64,000 nt of DNA from Oscheius sp. JU75 (lineage: Eukaryota; Nematoda; Chromadorea; Rhabditida; Rhabditidae), in assembly GCA_037178855.1 (NCBI GenBank), contig JASJZC010000001.1:2294001-2358000 (forward strand), in the 5' to 3' direction. Positions within the stretch are counted from its first letter, which is position 1; each line of letters begins with the position of its first letter. Of this stretch, positions 12,064 to 23,800 are shown piece after piece. The notes below the pieces were generated by a model, which worked only from the letters and a program-made list of their open reading frames with translations, ran no database searches and had not been told where the DNA came from. Both the position numbers and the translations under genes were made by a program.

Positions 12064-13650
12064 GTTTTTACTGAAAATCGAAATTTCGTCAAAAAATGGG
12101 GGAAGGAAGAAAAGATTATGGAGAGTTGTTGACAGAGACAGGATGTTTTCGAAAAAGGAGAAGAGGCCGGTTTTGGGCTCGGGAGTACTGACTCACATTG
12201 TGGGCGTCCAAGAGAAACTAAGAGTGGTCTAATCGAGCAGAGTAGTACGACAGCGCTGATAAACAAGGGGTGAGAAAAGATTTCTTTCATCATACTGCAA
12301 TACATGAGAGAGAAGGCGAGAGCGGCGACAAAACAAGAAACAGTGACGCAATTATAGCGTCTCAGCTCAATGTGGTAGGAAAACAGCCGATGGGATGTCG
12401 CCGAATGACGTAAGAGAAAAGGAAAAGATTCAAACGGTCAGTCCTAAAAAAAAGAGAGACGAAGGGCAGAGGGCGGGAGATCGATCGTAAACAGCGCGCT
12501 GAGCGACAGCTGGGGCAGCCTTACTAACTCTCGCTTTCTGTTCTACCAGCTGATTCGTTTAATTCTTTGTCTGATTTCACTTGACTTTTGATCTTCTTAA
12601 AAACCTTGCTAAAAAGAAAAAGAACTAACAGAAAGTGATAGAGACCAACCAGGGTGCCCAAGGCACTTCATGAGTGTATTTGACCCAAACGACTGACGTA
12701 AAACTCATGAAACTTGAGCAACAGCGGACCAAAAACTCATATAACTTGTACTTATTTTCTGTGCAAAATATATGATGGCATAGACGAACAAGGCGTTATT
12801 TACTGCCTCGCTTGTTCTTAAAACTAGGAAGATGGGTCAAAACGCACAGGAAGTTGCCATAGAGACGTACAAAGCCAGTTCACATTTTATCACAACAATA
12901 CTTGTTTCAACCCAGTTTCTCATCACCTTTTCCACTAAAAACGTCAGTGAAGCTGTTCTGTAATCAAACAAAACTTGTTAGCCGTCTGGCATTCAAGGTC
13001 TCTAAAAGAAGGGAAAATATGCCTGGTTCGTTGTCTACATCATTGCAAACGGTTCTTGCAACATATTTTTTTAACTATTTTCCCTGCAAAAGTTGATCAA
13101 AAAACAGGGGGAAAGGCAGGAGAAAGCATTGAAACAGGTGAAAATATTTGTATGTTGGGAATGAAGCCGCGCAAAACAATGTTTACGGTAGATTACGTTA
13201 CAAGACCGCGCAGTTTTCTTTTTGAGTGTCCCGTAATGACAATATTGACGCGTGAATTTGAATTGTTTTTTTAAACGAATTTTCTACCCTTTTCCTCTCT
13301 GCATCCCACCAGCCTTTTGATTATAATCCAGAAACATCTCTAGGAAAGGAAATGACAGCTAAATATACAATTTTAGTGACCCTTTTACCGTGGAAATCTT
13401 GCTGTCCGACGCTTTTTGCCCTCTAGAGATGCTTTCTTTCCCGGCTATCGATTCCTGGCCGATTCTTTGTTTCGATAGTCCCGTTTCTATGAAAAAATGA
13501 CTTATCGACAGGTCACTAACCACCAAACAGGTCCAGCGAGGGCTTTGTACACCCCCTGTGTTCGAAACGGTCCGTTATTCTCTTAAGAATGTTTAAAAAT
13601 TTTGTGAAATTCCTCATATCTTCGAGAAACCAGCGATGCCTTTTTCAGGG
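12064..13650. other. intergenic region between divergent UBAP2L-like and TAF4 genes
   Basis: About 1.6 kb with no supported exon. The two flanking genes are transcribed away from each other, so both promoters are expected here. A GC-richer patch near 12470-12530 could be promoter-proximal, but no element is identifiable. Open frames here have no recognisable product. Confidence 0.5.
13641..13648 (+). promoter_or_regulatory. candidate trans-splice acceptor of TAF4
   Basis: tttttcag immediately precedes the start codon (2 nt gap) with no coding exon before it. Four genes in the window have the same 2-nt geometry. Confidence 0.5.
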
Positions 13651-16342
13651 ATGTCATCAGGTCCCCCACCTGCAGGACCACGATTTCGAATAGTGACCGG
13701 TCGTGGACTGGGAGAAAGCCGAAACCAGGCTACGCCACAGCGAGAACAAGCAGTTCCATCGCCACAGCCACTCCCTCAAGCCGAGCCGCGGGTCAAATAC
13801 GAGCAGGACAGCAATGTGGTTAGTTTCGTTTGGAAACAATTCTCGAATAATAAGTTTAAGTCTTCTCCTTCCCCTATTCCCCATCCGCAAATTGGACAAG
13901 TACAGTACATGGGACCAATGGGACCAGGCTCGCCACTGGGGCCCAGCGGTCCACAACCCGACAGCGGAGATGCCGTCGTGGACAAGTGCACCAGATTCTT
14001 CAAAACGCTCGTCAATCTGGCCAAAAGTCCCGAACATCAGGGCATTCAGCACGCGGACGGCCGGTCAACTTCCGAGAAAGTACACGAGCTTGTTGTTGTG
14101 AGTTTTTGTTCGATGACTATAACGATGCAGGGTTAAAGTTTTATTACTTAACCTTTTTTTCAGAACGTAATTATGGGCCACATCACTCCGGAACAGTTCA
14201 CTCAAATCCTCCAGGACACGCTACGATCACAGGCTCAGCCCCATCTGATGCCTTTTCTTCGACGGACTCTTCCCTCGTTGAGAGCTGCTCTTCGAGCCAG
14301 TAATTTTCTTATTTTGTCGGAAACTATTAAAAACTATTCAGGGACTGTTGTGGTGGAAGGAGTCGACATCCCTGTAGAGCTGCTGGATCAGATGCAAGAG
14401 GACAAGTACTCGCCGCCGCCGCCGTCGTCTCATCAGCCAGCTTCGGTGGGAATGGTATGATTGATTCGTATGCCCTCACGCCGAGTTTCAATTAAGATTC
14501 CTGTCTCGATGGGCGTTCCCGCACTGCCACAGCCCCCCCTGCAGCAGCAGACCATTGCCAATCCGACAGCGGCAGACGTGGAGATGGAGGAGAGCAAGCA
14601 GGAGGACGAGGTATTCCAAGTTTTTCACAACCTTTTCCATTATGTAAAATGCGAACACTCTCTTAAGTGTGCAGTGGTGTACTGCAAAGACGCTAGCTTT
14701 TCGAAGCATTCTTAATTTCCAATCGAAAACAGCATTTTCGGTTAGAAAAGAGGATTTAAAGTATAGAAAAGAGGGTGGATACGGATTTCGTGGAGAGGTT
14801 AGAATAAACGAATTGATGCCACATGCCAATTCTGTAAGTTCAGCAAGCTTGCCTGAGCTGGAAAGTAAAAGATTTGTTCGGTAAATTGACTCTATGAGAC
14901 GCAAAACTTTAAAAGTTGTCATATAGCCTAACCCCCCTTTCATTTAGGCAATCCACGTTCGCGCGCTCCAAGAAAACGTCCTCAAGTCGGCCTTTATTCG
15001 CCCGGAAGACATCATGAAGAAGATCACCGAGCGGATGAAAGAAGCCTGTTATGTGGAAGAGGACGTGCTTACGCTGCTCTCCGACGCTGTCGAGTACCGT
15101 CTGCGCGAGATTCTGGCCGAGCTAACCGTCTTGGCCGAACATCGAATGGAGAATCTCCGAGCGAGTGCAGTCTACGCGCCGATTGACGACGTCAAAGGCC
15201 AGATCCGCTTCCTGGAAAATATGGACAGACAGCAGTTTGAGCAGAGTGAGAACAGGGAGAAGGAGGCCCTGATAAAACTGAGCAAGGGCAAAGGAATGGC
15301 CAAGGAGACTATCGAAAAGGCTAAGGTTGGTATCAGTTTTAATTTTTTTTTGGTCGGTTGGTTGAAAAAGCTGTATGGGTGTAATGGCCAAAATCTGGTT
15401 CTTTCATGATATGCGGACGACTTTGTCTAGTAGTCCCAGAAAACAATAAACTTCTATTAATCTTTACTATCTAAAGCGCGATGGTTTCTATGGAGAACAC
15501 ATTCTATTTGCTTGTTTCTCCGTGGCCACGAAGCGAGCCTATTAGTTGTCCAGCAGTTTTGTTTAAAAGTAGTTATTGCCTAAATTGGTTGAAAAGTCAA
15601 CTTTGGGTGCCCTATAGAACTTTGTTTTTCTCCCAAAGGATTGTGAAGCTGCCGCCGGCAGCTGGTTAAATACTGTTTCGTAATATAAAGTTTTCGCTAA
15701 CAACAGAATTCTGTTAAAAAACACTAATTAGGCACAAAGTTTGTTTCTGGTTACAGTAATTGTTTTACTTTTAGAATAGCGTTCGTCGTCAAGGTATCGT
15801 AAGCGTACACAAAAACTCTGTATTTATAGATTTTATAAATCGTTAGCGTCTCTTCAAAAGGTCTACCTCACGCGGGGTTCGAACCCACCCCGTTTATGAT
15901 TTGTAGTCAGGGAGACGATATTCGCGACAATTCTAGAATCTTGCGCTATCTAAAACGACCAACAATTTATAAGAAGTTATAAGAAATTTCTTGACAGTTT
16001 CTCCTGAAATACTTAGATTATATCTTCTTCCAGGAAATGCAACGCCAAGATGCCGAGGCCAAGCGGAATCGTGATGCGAACGCGGCAGCCATTGCAGCAC
16101 TCTCCTCCAAGTCGGTAAAACCGCGATGGGACAGTGCGGCTGGAACTACCGGCCCTGCTGCCGGATATGGTCTTCGCCCCAAGACGATTCGCATCAATAT
16201 CAGGGATTTCCAAGCCATGGCCAACAACGACCCCCTCTGTTCCAGGTAATTTAAAATTTTGGCGCCAAAACTTCAAAATTTCAGAACAAACATTGTGCAC
16301 AAGCTGGCCCTGGGCGGAGGAACTCAGGGAGAAACGATCTGA
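13651..16342 (+). CDS. TAF4: transcription initiation factor TFIID subunit 4 (TAF4)
   Basis: Core TFIID subunit, nuclear. A proline-rich N-terminus is followed by the TAFH/NHR1 domain (VDKCTRFFKTLVNLAK ... ITPEQFTQILQDTLRSQAQP ... LMPFLRRTLPSLRAAL). After a linker comes the C-terminal histone-fold region that pairs with TAF12 (VLKSAFIRPEDIMKKITERM, then VLTLLSDAVEYRLREILAEL, then LAEHR). The conserved tail follows (IRFLENMDRQQ ... AKEMQRQDAEAKRNRDANAA ... RINIRDFQAM). ATG 13651 is preferred because cctttttcag ends 2 nt before it. The intron around 15325-16034 is long and carries a composite dispersed repeat and a tRNA-like sequence; the other introns are short. The gene is convergent with AGPAT5. 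Confidence 0.93.
15404..15790 (+). repeat. dispersed composite repeat, long copy in TAF4 intron
   Basis: Shares its outer parts with 8565-8750. An inner block (ccacgaagcgagcc ... aagtcaactttggg) is shared with 23400-23545. This suggests a family with internal deletions or nested pieces. Confidence 0.55.
15866..15920 (-). repeat. tRNA-like sequence in TAF4 intron
   Basis: The minus strand reads ctgactacaaat then gtgggttcgaacccc, a good B box. The A-box side is eroded. Confidence 0.45.
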
Positions 16343-16455
16343 ATATGTGATACAGTTTTTTTGTGTTTTACTTGTTATGTCTGTAAAAATGCTTAATAAA
16401 TCGGCTAAAAACAATGCTAAGGCACTAAAAAGAGAGAGTAAGATATACAGGGAGA

Positions 16456-19400
16456 TCATACACATTTACGTATTCGGAGCCAGATGATGAGGAAGGGGAA
16501 GCTGGCTGCCGTGAGGAGATAGGCCCGTCGAACGAAAACACAGAAAATCGGGGCGGCGAGGGCCGAGGTGAAGAAGATCGTGGAGGGAAGAGTGCGTCGA
16601 AGAGAGATGGTCGGCTCAGAAAGACAGACGGGATTGGGGAAGTCGCCTGTTGAGTAAAAGACGTCCATCAGTCTGGAAATTGTGCTCCTTAGTTCAATTG
16701 TTTGCAATGACTGTTTAACTTAGGCAATTCTGCCCGCGGGATATATAAATGAGGAAGTATGATATTTCCGGCTAGAAGAACGGTACAAAAAAAATCTCAA
16801 TATTTGTTTCCGGGAGTTCCATGAACAGACAAACAACTTTTACCAGCGCACGTTTCGAACCCGAACCCTTTTTGTTTTGTAGTCGGAGCGCTAATCGACC
16901 GAGCCATAAAAGCAAGAACTGCTTCGGCCAAATTCCTACACTTTTGTGCATCTTTTGGGTGCTGTTTTTACTATATTAACTATTAGCAAAAGACTCTCAC
17001 CTATCCTTCTCCTGATACCGCCCCAGAATCCACTGTCTCAGAGCCTGTTTCTCTTTCGGCACCTCCTTGGCCTCGAATCTTCTGACATGAATTGACAGCG
17101 TTCTCTTCTCGTACGGGCCACAGCAGAATTCAAACATCCCAGGAGCGAGGCCTCTTCTGCCCTCATTTCTGAACCATTCTATTACAAATTCATTAAAAAA
17201 AAACTAGCCTCGTCTGTCCGTACCCGATTGTAATATCGTAGACGGCGTCCAGATGGAGTTCTTCCAGTGCAAGCTGGATGCCTCCGGACCTCGGACAGAG
17301 TACATTGTCCAGCTCCGGGAAATTGTTCTGGCGACAGAACTCGCGACTTTCGTCAATTTTCTTCTGATGCCGATGCGAGTATCGCGTGCCCTCGGGGAAG
17401 ACGAGCAGCCAGAAGTCGTCGTCGAGGCCATCAAGCCATTCGAGTTGCCTCCGTACGGGGCCACTCAAAAAACCGCCAAAACGACGCACGTAGATGTAAC
17501 CGTGCTGAAAATGTAAATTTGTGGTGGGAAATCATATAAATAAGGACAAACCTGGAAGATGTACCAGCCGAAAAGAGGCACAAGATGAATAGCCTGCTTG
17601 ACCATAACACGGTAGCCGTGTTCCGAGCCGTCTCTGCCTTGGCGAGCAGCGAGCATGACCATGACGACCCAGTCGACTGAAATATAGATAACTAGCAAAG
17701 AGACTACGTTTTTTTAAAGAGATTTTTTTTCAATAACATGATTTTGCTTGAGAGGGCACAAGTTACGATCAAAAGTTTGCGGGGCCTTGACAGGTTTCCA
17801 GGTGGACAGTAGGCAAGTGGACATCCGCACAAAAAAATGACCTGGACAGCCAGAAAGTGATTGCCAGCTTGGCTGCCAGGCCTTAGCATGACAGATTGAG
17901 AACAATTTGGATGGATGAACAGGATACCAGATTGACAGAGCCAGATATTTAATCTCGTATGACAAAAAAGGAGTAATTTGTTATGAATAAGGAAATGGGT
18001 CTATTTGGTCGTGGGTTTCTAAGATAGAGTCAAAGGGTTCTCCTCGAGCCACTGAAACGGACAAGTTGAGCATAAGAGAATGAGGAGATCCTTCTTCTAC
18101 TCCTATAGTAAGCAATTCTTCTTCCAAAACTTCAAAACTTGTAATTGCTCAGCTTTTAATTGAACAAAATACCCAAAACAGATTCCGCTTCTAGCCCCAC
18201 AGTTGTCATCACGATGTCCACCAATACGGCCGTCTCCAAGAAGTCTTCTTCATCTTCGCCTTCGTCGGAGCGCGAGGAGGTCTCCAAGAGACGAAAGGTA
18301 ATTCTACCCGTCTCCCGACAAATAGCGTTCAGATCGCGGGCTGGCTCAAGTCGAATGCCCTGCTGCTCTCCACGATCACAGCCGTGCTGCTGGGCATCGC
18401 CATTGGGCTGCCGCTGCGCGACGTCGAGCTCTCGAATACAACCAAGATGTACATTAGCTTCCCGGGCGAGGTCATGATGAACATGCTCAAGTCGGCCGTT
18501 ATTCCACTCGTCGCCATCTCCCTGATCGCCAATCTCAGTCAGCTCAACATGAAACAGATGGGCAAGATTGGCGGGTTGGCCATGGGCTACTACGTCGTGA
18601 CTACGATTCTGGCCGTCATTTTGGGCATCGCCCTCGTGCTGGCTATTCATCCGGGAAAGGCCGAGGACTATGGAGAGGCTACGACGCGATCCCTGGAATT
18701 GAGCCGAAGCTACAAGAATGCGAGCACGGTCAACACATTGTTGGATCTGTTAAGGAACATGTTCCCGGAGAATATGGTTCAGGCGACGGTTTGGTCAGCA
18801 CAGGGAGATGACGACGGACAAATCAACTGGGTCAGAAACTCGAACATTCTGGGCAAGTCTACTTCTATGACAGTTTCTGCCAGCCTCTGTCTCTATTTCC
18901 CAGTTAACTCATCTTTTCGTCCATGTCTCTTTCACTGTCTTATATCTTACGGTTACCTAAGCTGTCTCCTTCTGTCAGTCTGTCTCCCAGCGAGCCTTCC
19001 AATTTCCGGCGTATATGGACAACGTTGAAAAGGCCATATCTTTCTCACTAGTTTTCTACATCTAAGCCTGTAATAACTGTCCCTCTTCCAGGAGTCATTG
19101 TGAGCTCGATCTTTCTCGGAGCAGTCCTGGCCTCCTTCCCCGACGCGAAGAAGAAGCCTCTGGTCGAGATTCTCAGCGTCCTCGATGCCATGATGATGAA
19201 GGCCGTGATGATCATGATTTGGTACAGCCCGATCGGTATTCTCTTCCTCGTCCTCGGCAAAATCCTCACAGTCAAGTCTCTGACCGGAACGATGAGTCTT
19301 CTCGGTCTCTACATGGTAGCGGTCATCACGGGTCTCGTTATCCACGCCTGCATCACCCTCCCGCTTATCTATCTGGTCTGCACACGACAGAATCCACTCA

Positions 19401-20742
19401 AGTTCGCTCGGGGAATGAGCCAGGCTCTGACGATGGCCTTCGCGACTGCGAGCAGTGCGGCCACTCTGCCTATTTCGATGAAATGTCTGGAGGACAAGCT
19501 CCACATCGACCCCCGAATCATCAGATTTGTCCTCCCAATTGGAGCGACGATTAACATGGACGGAACGGCGCTCTACGAGGCCGTCGCCTCAATCTTCATC
19601 GCCCAGATGCACGGCGAATTCGAGCTCACTTTTAGCAAAGTCGTCGTCGTCAGTCTCACAGCCACCTTGGCCTCGATCGGAGCCGCTGCCATTCCCTCGG
19701 CGGGCATCATCACCATGATGATCGTTCTCTCGGCCATCGGACTGCCGCAGGAGGAGGTGGCTCTCATCATCGCCGTCGACTGGCTCCTGGATCGCTTCAG
19801 GACCACCGTCAATGTGTGGGGTGACGCCATCGGAGCCGGAATCGTGCAGAAGTGGCTAGGAAGCAGTTTGGAGAAGCTGGATGTCGTGGAAGAGAAGAAA
19901 AAGAAAATCTTTGAGGAAGAATCGCCAAAGAGATAGTTATTTTACGAGAACAAAGATTGTAAGATCTGCTTAAACGTCAGACTATGGTATTGGAAAAAGG
20001 CGGTACCTTGGTACACTGGCCATTGCGAGACCCACCAACACTAATCAGTCTTTCCCCTAGCCCAATTTCCACGCAAGTTCGATTTTCAAGACTTGTTGAC
20101 TGAGCTAACACATTGTCGTTAAAAGACTCAATACCGACGTTTTACTTTACAGACTATACCAGTTCCTTTATCTTCAGCATGATACAAAATACCATTCAAT
20201 AGCTCAAACAACAGGTTTGCAGTTTTCAGCGTGTTGCGCGAATGTTGGTTATCTTTAACAGTCTCTGCTTGTTGTTTTCCAGCTTTAAAACTAGAATGTT
20301 TTGAAGCACACTTGATATTGGCTGCTACTATGTTTTGCAGCTTTTTAGAAATACAAAAATGTTACCATTGCTCTGATGATTGGCCAGGACGAGAGCTCTT
20401 TCGGGCTTTGCCTTCATGACTTCAATATCTCCGTAGAGTTTCAGCTAAAATTGCCATTTTTCTAAACCAATAGAGAGCTAAAACCTGTACAGACGACAGA
20501 TTCTCGAAGACGAAGAGGCACAGCCGCATGTAGGCTCTGTAGAGACTGTTGTCCATGGCCTAAATCTCATTTTTCTTCCCCAAAAAAGGATAACTAACAA
20601 TGAAGGCCTTCTTGGGCAGAATCCATGACAGGCCGCCGATTCCAAGAGAAACTGTGGCGAAGGGGACCTGACTGGCGCTGAGAAGCGCACAGGGAATCGT
20701 CGCCCGTATCGCATCGGCAGCCACCAGTGCCGACAGCAGCAT
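16456..20742 (-). CDS. AGPAT5: 1-acylglycerol-3-phosphate acyltransferase, AGPAT5-type
   Basis: Membrane acyltransferase that converts lysophosphatidic acid to phosphatidic acid; AGPAT5 relatives act in ER and mitochondrial membranes. The first exons encode MLLSALVAADAIR and a hydrophobic N-terminus. Exon 20366-20444 carries the catalytic first half ALVLANHQSN. The next exon (about 17557-17676) supplies VDW in matching phase, restoring NHxxxxD across a 2,689-nt intron (17677-20365). Downstream are VPLFGWYIFQHGYIYVRR, the FPEGTRYS motif III, and a C-terminal TLPSTIFFTSALAAPIF membrane segment like the AGPAT5 tail. The large intron contains the whole EAAT gene on the opposite strand. The start is 1 nt after a cttag acceptor. 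Stop at 16456-16458. Confidence 0.9.
16841..16908 (-). repeat. tRNA-like sequence, family A, in AGPAT5 intron
   Basis: The minus strand reads tggctcggtcgattagcgctc, then gggttcgggttcgaa. It resembles the copies at 5671-5735 and 42287-42350. Confidence 0.6.
18214..19936 (+). CDS. excitatory amino acid transporter (SLC1 family)
   Basis: Na+-coupled glutamate/aspartate transporter of the plasma membrane. A short cytoplasmic N-terminus rich in Ser/Lys precedes TM segments (LLLSTITAVLLGIAIGLPL onward). It contains the extracellular-loop segment TLLDLLRNMFPENMV with a nearby NAS glycosylation site, the hairpin HP1 ASSAATLPISMKCLE, TM7 IGATINMDGTALYEA, HP2 SIGAAAIPSAGIITM, and TM8 DWLLDRFRTTVNVWGD. 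The Arg in RFRT is the residue that selects acidic substrates in EAATs. Intron 1 is only ~35 nt; intron 2 (about 18850-19091) has a GC donor (ctgg|gcaagt), which is needed to join NILG to VIVSSIFLG. The gene lies wholly inside an AGPAT5 intron on the opposite strand. ATG 18214 is chosen as the first in frame after the acceptor-like aaaacag at about 18180. Confidence 0.92.
18850..19091 (+). other. GC-AG intron in the EAAT gene
   Basis: Donor ctgg|gcaagt and acceptor cttccag. The exon join gives NILGVIVSSIFLG, matching the conserved N-x-LG-x-VVF segment of EAATs. No GT donor nearby keeps this frame. Confidence 0.7.
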
Positions 20743-20875
20743 TCTAAGTTTTTTGCTACTAAAACCTGCATGTTTTTACAGATAAATTAGCCGAAAATAC
20801 GTGTTTTCAAAGAAAAGGACTAGGTTAAAATCACAATTTACTAACAGGAAAAGGCTCGACAAAAACGACCCTCCG

Positions 20876-23800
20876 TCAATAGGGGACAATTTGGTCATCA
20901 TCCTCGATGTAAATGTCGTTCTCTTCTATCTGAAAATTAAGGTACTTAAATGGAAAAACAGGACTAAAACTCACAAAAATGTCATTATTATTGTTGTTCT
21001 TGAGATTGAAATTAAACGGCTCTTGGGGAAGCGGAAGCTCACCGACGGGTCCCTCTGGAATATCGCCGAAAAGATCATCGAAATCGTAGTCGTAGTCCTG
21101 AAGATGCCTGATGGGAGCCTCAGGCTCGATGCTGATCGAATTGGCAGCAGTATCGGCTTCTTGCTGCTCGGCCGTCATGGGGAACTCGGGTCTTCGAGTA
21201 GGTTTTGGTGGCGGCCGCACGACGACATTGTGACTGAAAAAAGTCATTACTGAGATCCGAAAAAGTCACAAAAACTGGTCAAATGCCCTAATGAATGACA
21301 GAGTTACAGCTGGTCTTAGTGTAAAGACCGACTGGTGCAATAGCAGAAGTCGGCAGCGTTAATCAAAGGGCCCCAATTTCGACCCCCGCCGCAGCCCATC
21401 CCATACTTTTGCAAGATTAGAGCTCCAAATACTTATTTCTAGATAGATAGGGTCCTTTTGAAACTGGCGGATAACAAGCCTAGTTTCCTTATAGCGACTC
21501 CTTTCTACTGTGGATGTTACCAAACACATGATGCTAGTACATAGTTGGAAAAACGCGTAGATAGACAGGTTAAACTGAGCAATAGTGAGCTGCGATAAGA
21601 GGAAAGGTCAGTACGGCAACGTTACCGGCCGGACGATATGGAGCTTTGTATATATAGTCTGTTCACAAAAAACAACCAAACGACCAGGCATCGCGGGCTT
21701 TTTTTTGGCGCGGATTCAAAGGGCTAAAAATTAGCTTCAAGTATTTCGTTCATCAAACAATTTCATCTTTTCCCGTATTTTTAGCTATTTTTCCGTTTTG
21801 TTTTTTGTTAAAACAGAATATTCTGGTTAGAACAAGCGAAAATGGAGAAAAACGATGTAAAAGACGAAGAGAAATGATTGAAAAGATGAACTTATTGAAA
21901 TTCTAACCAATTTTGGGCTGTTTGAATCCGCACCAAAAAAAAGCCCGCGATGCCTGGTCGTTTGGTTGTTTTTTGTGAACAGACTATAGTCTGTTTCCAA
22001 CGAAGAGCGGCACCTGAATTTATACACTGTGTTTGTGCGCGAAGCAGAAATTTCCAACTTTTTGAATTTTAACTTTTCCGTATACTTTTCCTCATCCTGA
22101 CTGTGTAATCGTATTCTAGGCATACATAAACCTAGTTGACAACAAATTTAGGGGGAAAATATAATCTTACTCAGACCATCAAACTCTACAAAATGACGCT
22201 TTACTGACCTCGGCCGCAGAAGGGGACGATTGCTCCGGCGCGGAGTCAAACCCGAGTCGCATAGGGCGCGCGCGCTGGCAGAGACGGTGCCTCTTAGCAA
22301 TACACCAAGGGAGCGATGTGCGTGGCGGCTACGCACAGACGGCTTAACACAGACAGACAGAGACGCGAGCAGAATTTAAAATAGACTGGTAAGAACAAAG
22401 TAAGTGACTGGAAAAAGATTCAGTGGTGGAAAAGCGAGATGGAAAGGATTGGAAAAATAAAAATTCAGAACCTAAACCGGTTTCAGAGTATTGTAAATTG
22501 GATAACTATAACAAGGTAATTTAGACAGTTTCTGTCGGAGCCCTTTCAGAAAGGCTTTATCTACATACCCCTGATCCTATATTTCCTACAGTACCGCAAA
22601 AGCGTAGTGAAACTTACTGGGCGGGATCTGACACAATCTCTATTCCACTTCCATCATCCCCATGTTCTTCCTTCCTGTGCTTGTCCATAGTTATCGGCAG
22701 GACACAGCGAAAATCGCAGTCGTGACACTCGCACGGCGTCTTGCAGTCATGCATCTTGGCATGAGTGAGCCTCTGACGCGAGGTTCGGAAATTTTCGTCA
22801 TTTTTTCAGAGGACCATAAAAATACCGAAAACGCTTGTCACAGAAGTAGCACGGATAGGGCATCTCGCCCGTATGGATACGATAATGTTCCTTGAAGTTT
22901 TTGGGCAGCAATTCCTATAGAAATCGGATCATTTTCTCGCAAAAAAATGAGCTTACACGAAAGCAATCCGGACACTTGACCCTCATCGTAGCCTTGACCA
23001 CAACCTCGGGCTTATCCGGATATGGGAACGGGGCCGGGTAGGGGAAGGTGTACAGAGTATCGTCTGAAATGTTGATTTTAATAGGCTGTTTGCAGCGATT
23101 CTATTAGAAACAAGGTTTTGCCACATGGTGCAGTGAGATAGAGGTTGGAATAGGGATCAAAAGGACCCGGGTTCGATCCAAGGAATGATATAGCTTTTTG
23201 GAATTGTCAAGAAACGTTTCCAAACGCCTCCATACGTTTATTGAACTTTTTGGAGATTCAAAAAGTTATGCCGCATGACGCAACTGCTAAGAGGATGGAC
23301 TATGGAACGAAGCGGAAATTTTGGTCTGTGCGATAGTAAAGTAAGGTTAGGTTATGGATCTATACAGGCTCGTTTCATCTCTACTATCTACTTCTGTGGC
23401 GGACTTGACTTAGTCTGTTTGTTTGTCCGAGACCACGAAACAGAAGCGAGCCAATTATGTGGTCGAGAAGTCTTGTTGTTCAGAAAAAATTATTGCCAAT
23501 ATTGGGTGACAAGTCAACTTTGGGCGCGCTCTAGAACTTGGCCTTTGTCTCCACAAGTTTAGCTGATGCCCAGTTAGGGCTCGTGACAGGTAGATGACGT
23601 TCCAGTCGAGCTACCGTGACAGGAGCAACCTTCTCCCAAACTGATTCGCTTTGATTTGCAAAAAATAGTTGCTGTTACAACATAACTGACAAATTTGCAA
23701 TTAGGGCTTCAGGCACACAACCATACAGAGACTTTTCGGCATTTAGAGCTAGATGAAGCCGCTGGAAGCCTTATGTTTACTAGACGCAGCCGCTAATGCA

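Noticed and set aside
12902-13274. Overlapping open frames upstream of TAF4
   Set aside because: Low-complexity content, no splice or motif support; treated as intergenic.
17714-17965. Upstream exon of AGPAT5 near 17.7-18.0 kb
   Set aside because: An NH dipeptide there (GNHFLAV) does not give the NHxxxxD motif in phase; the true exon is at 20366-20444.
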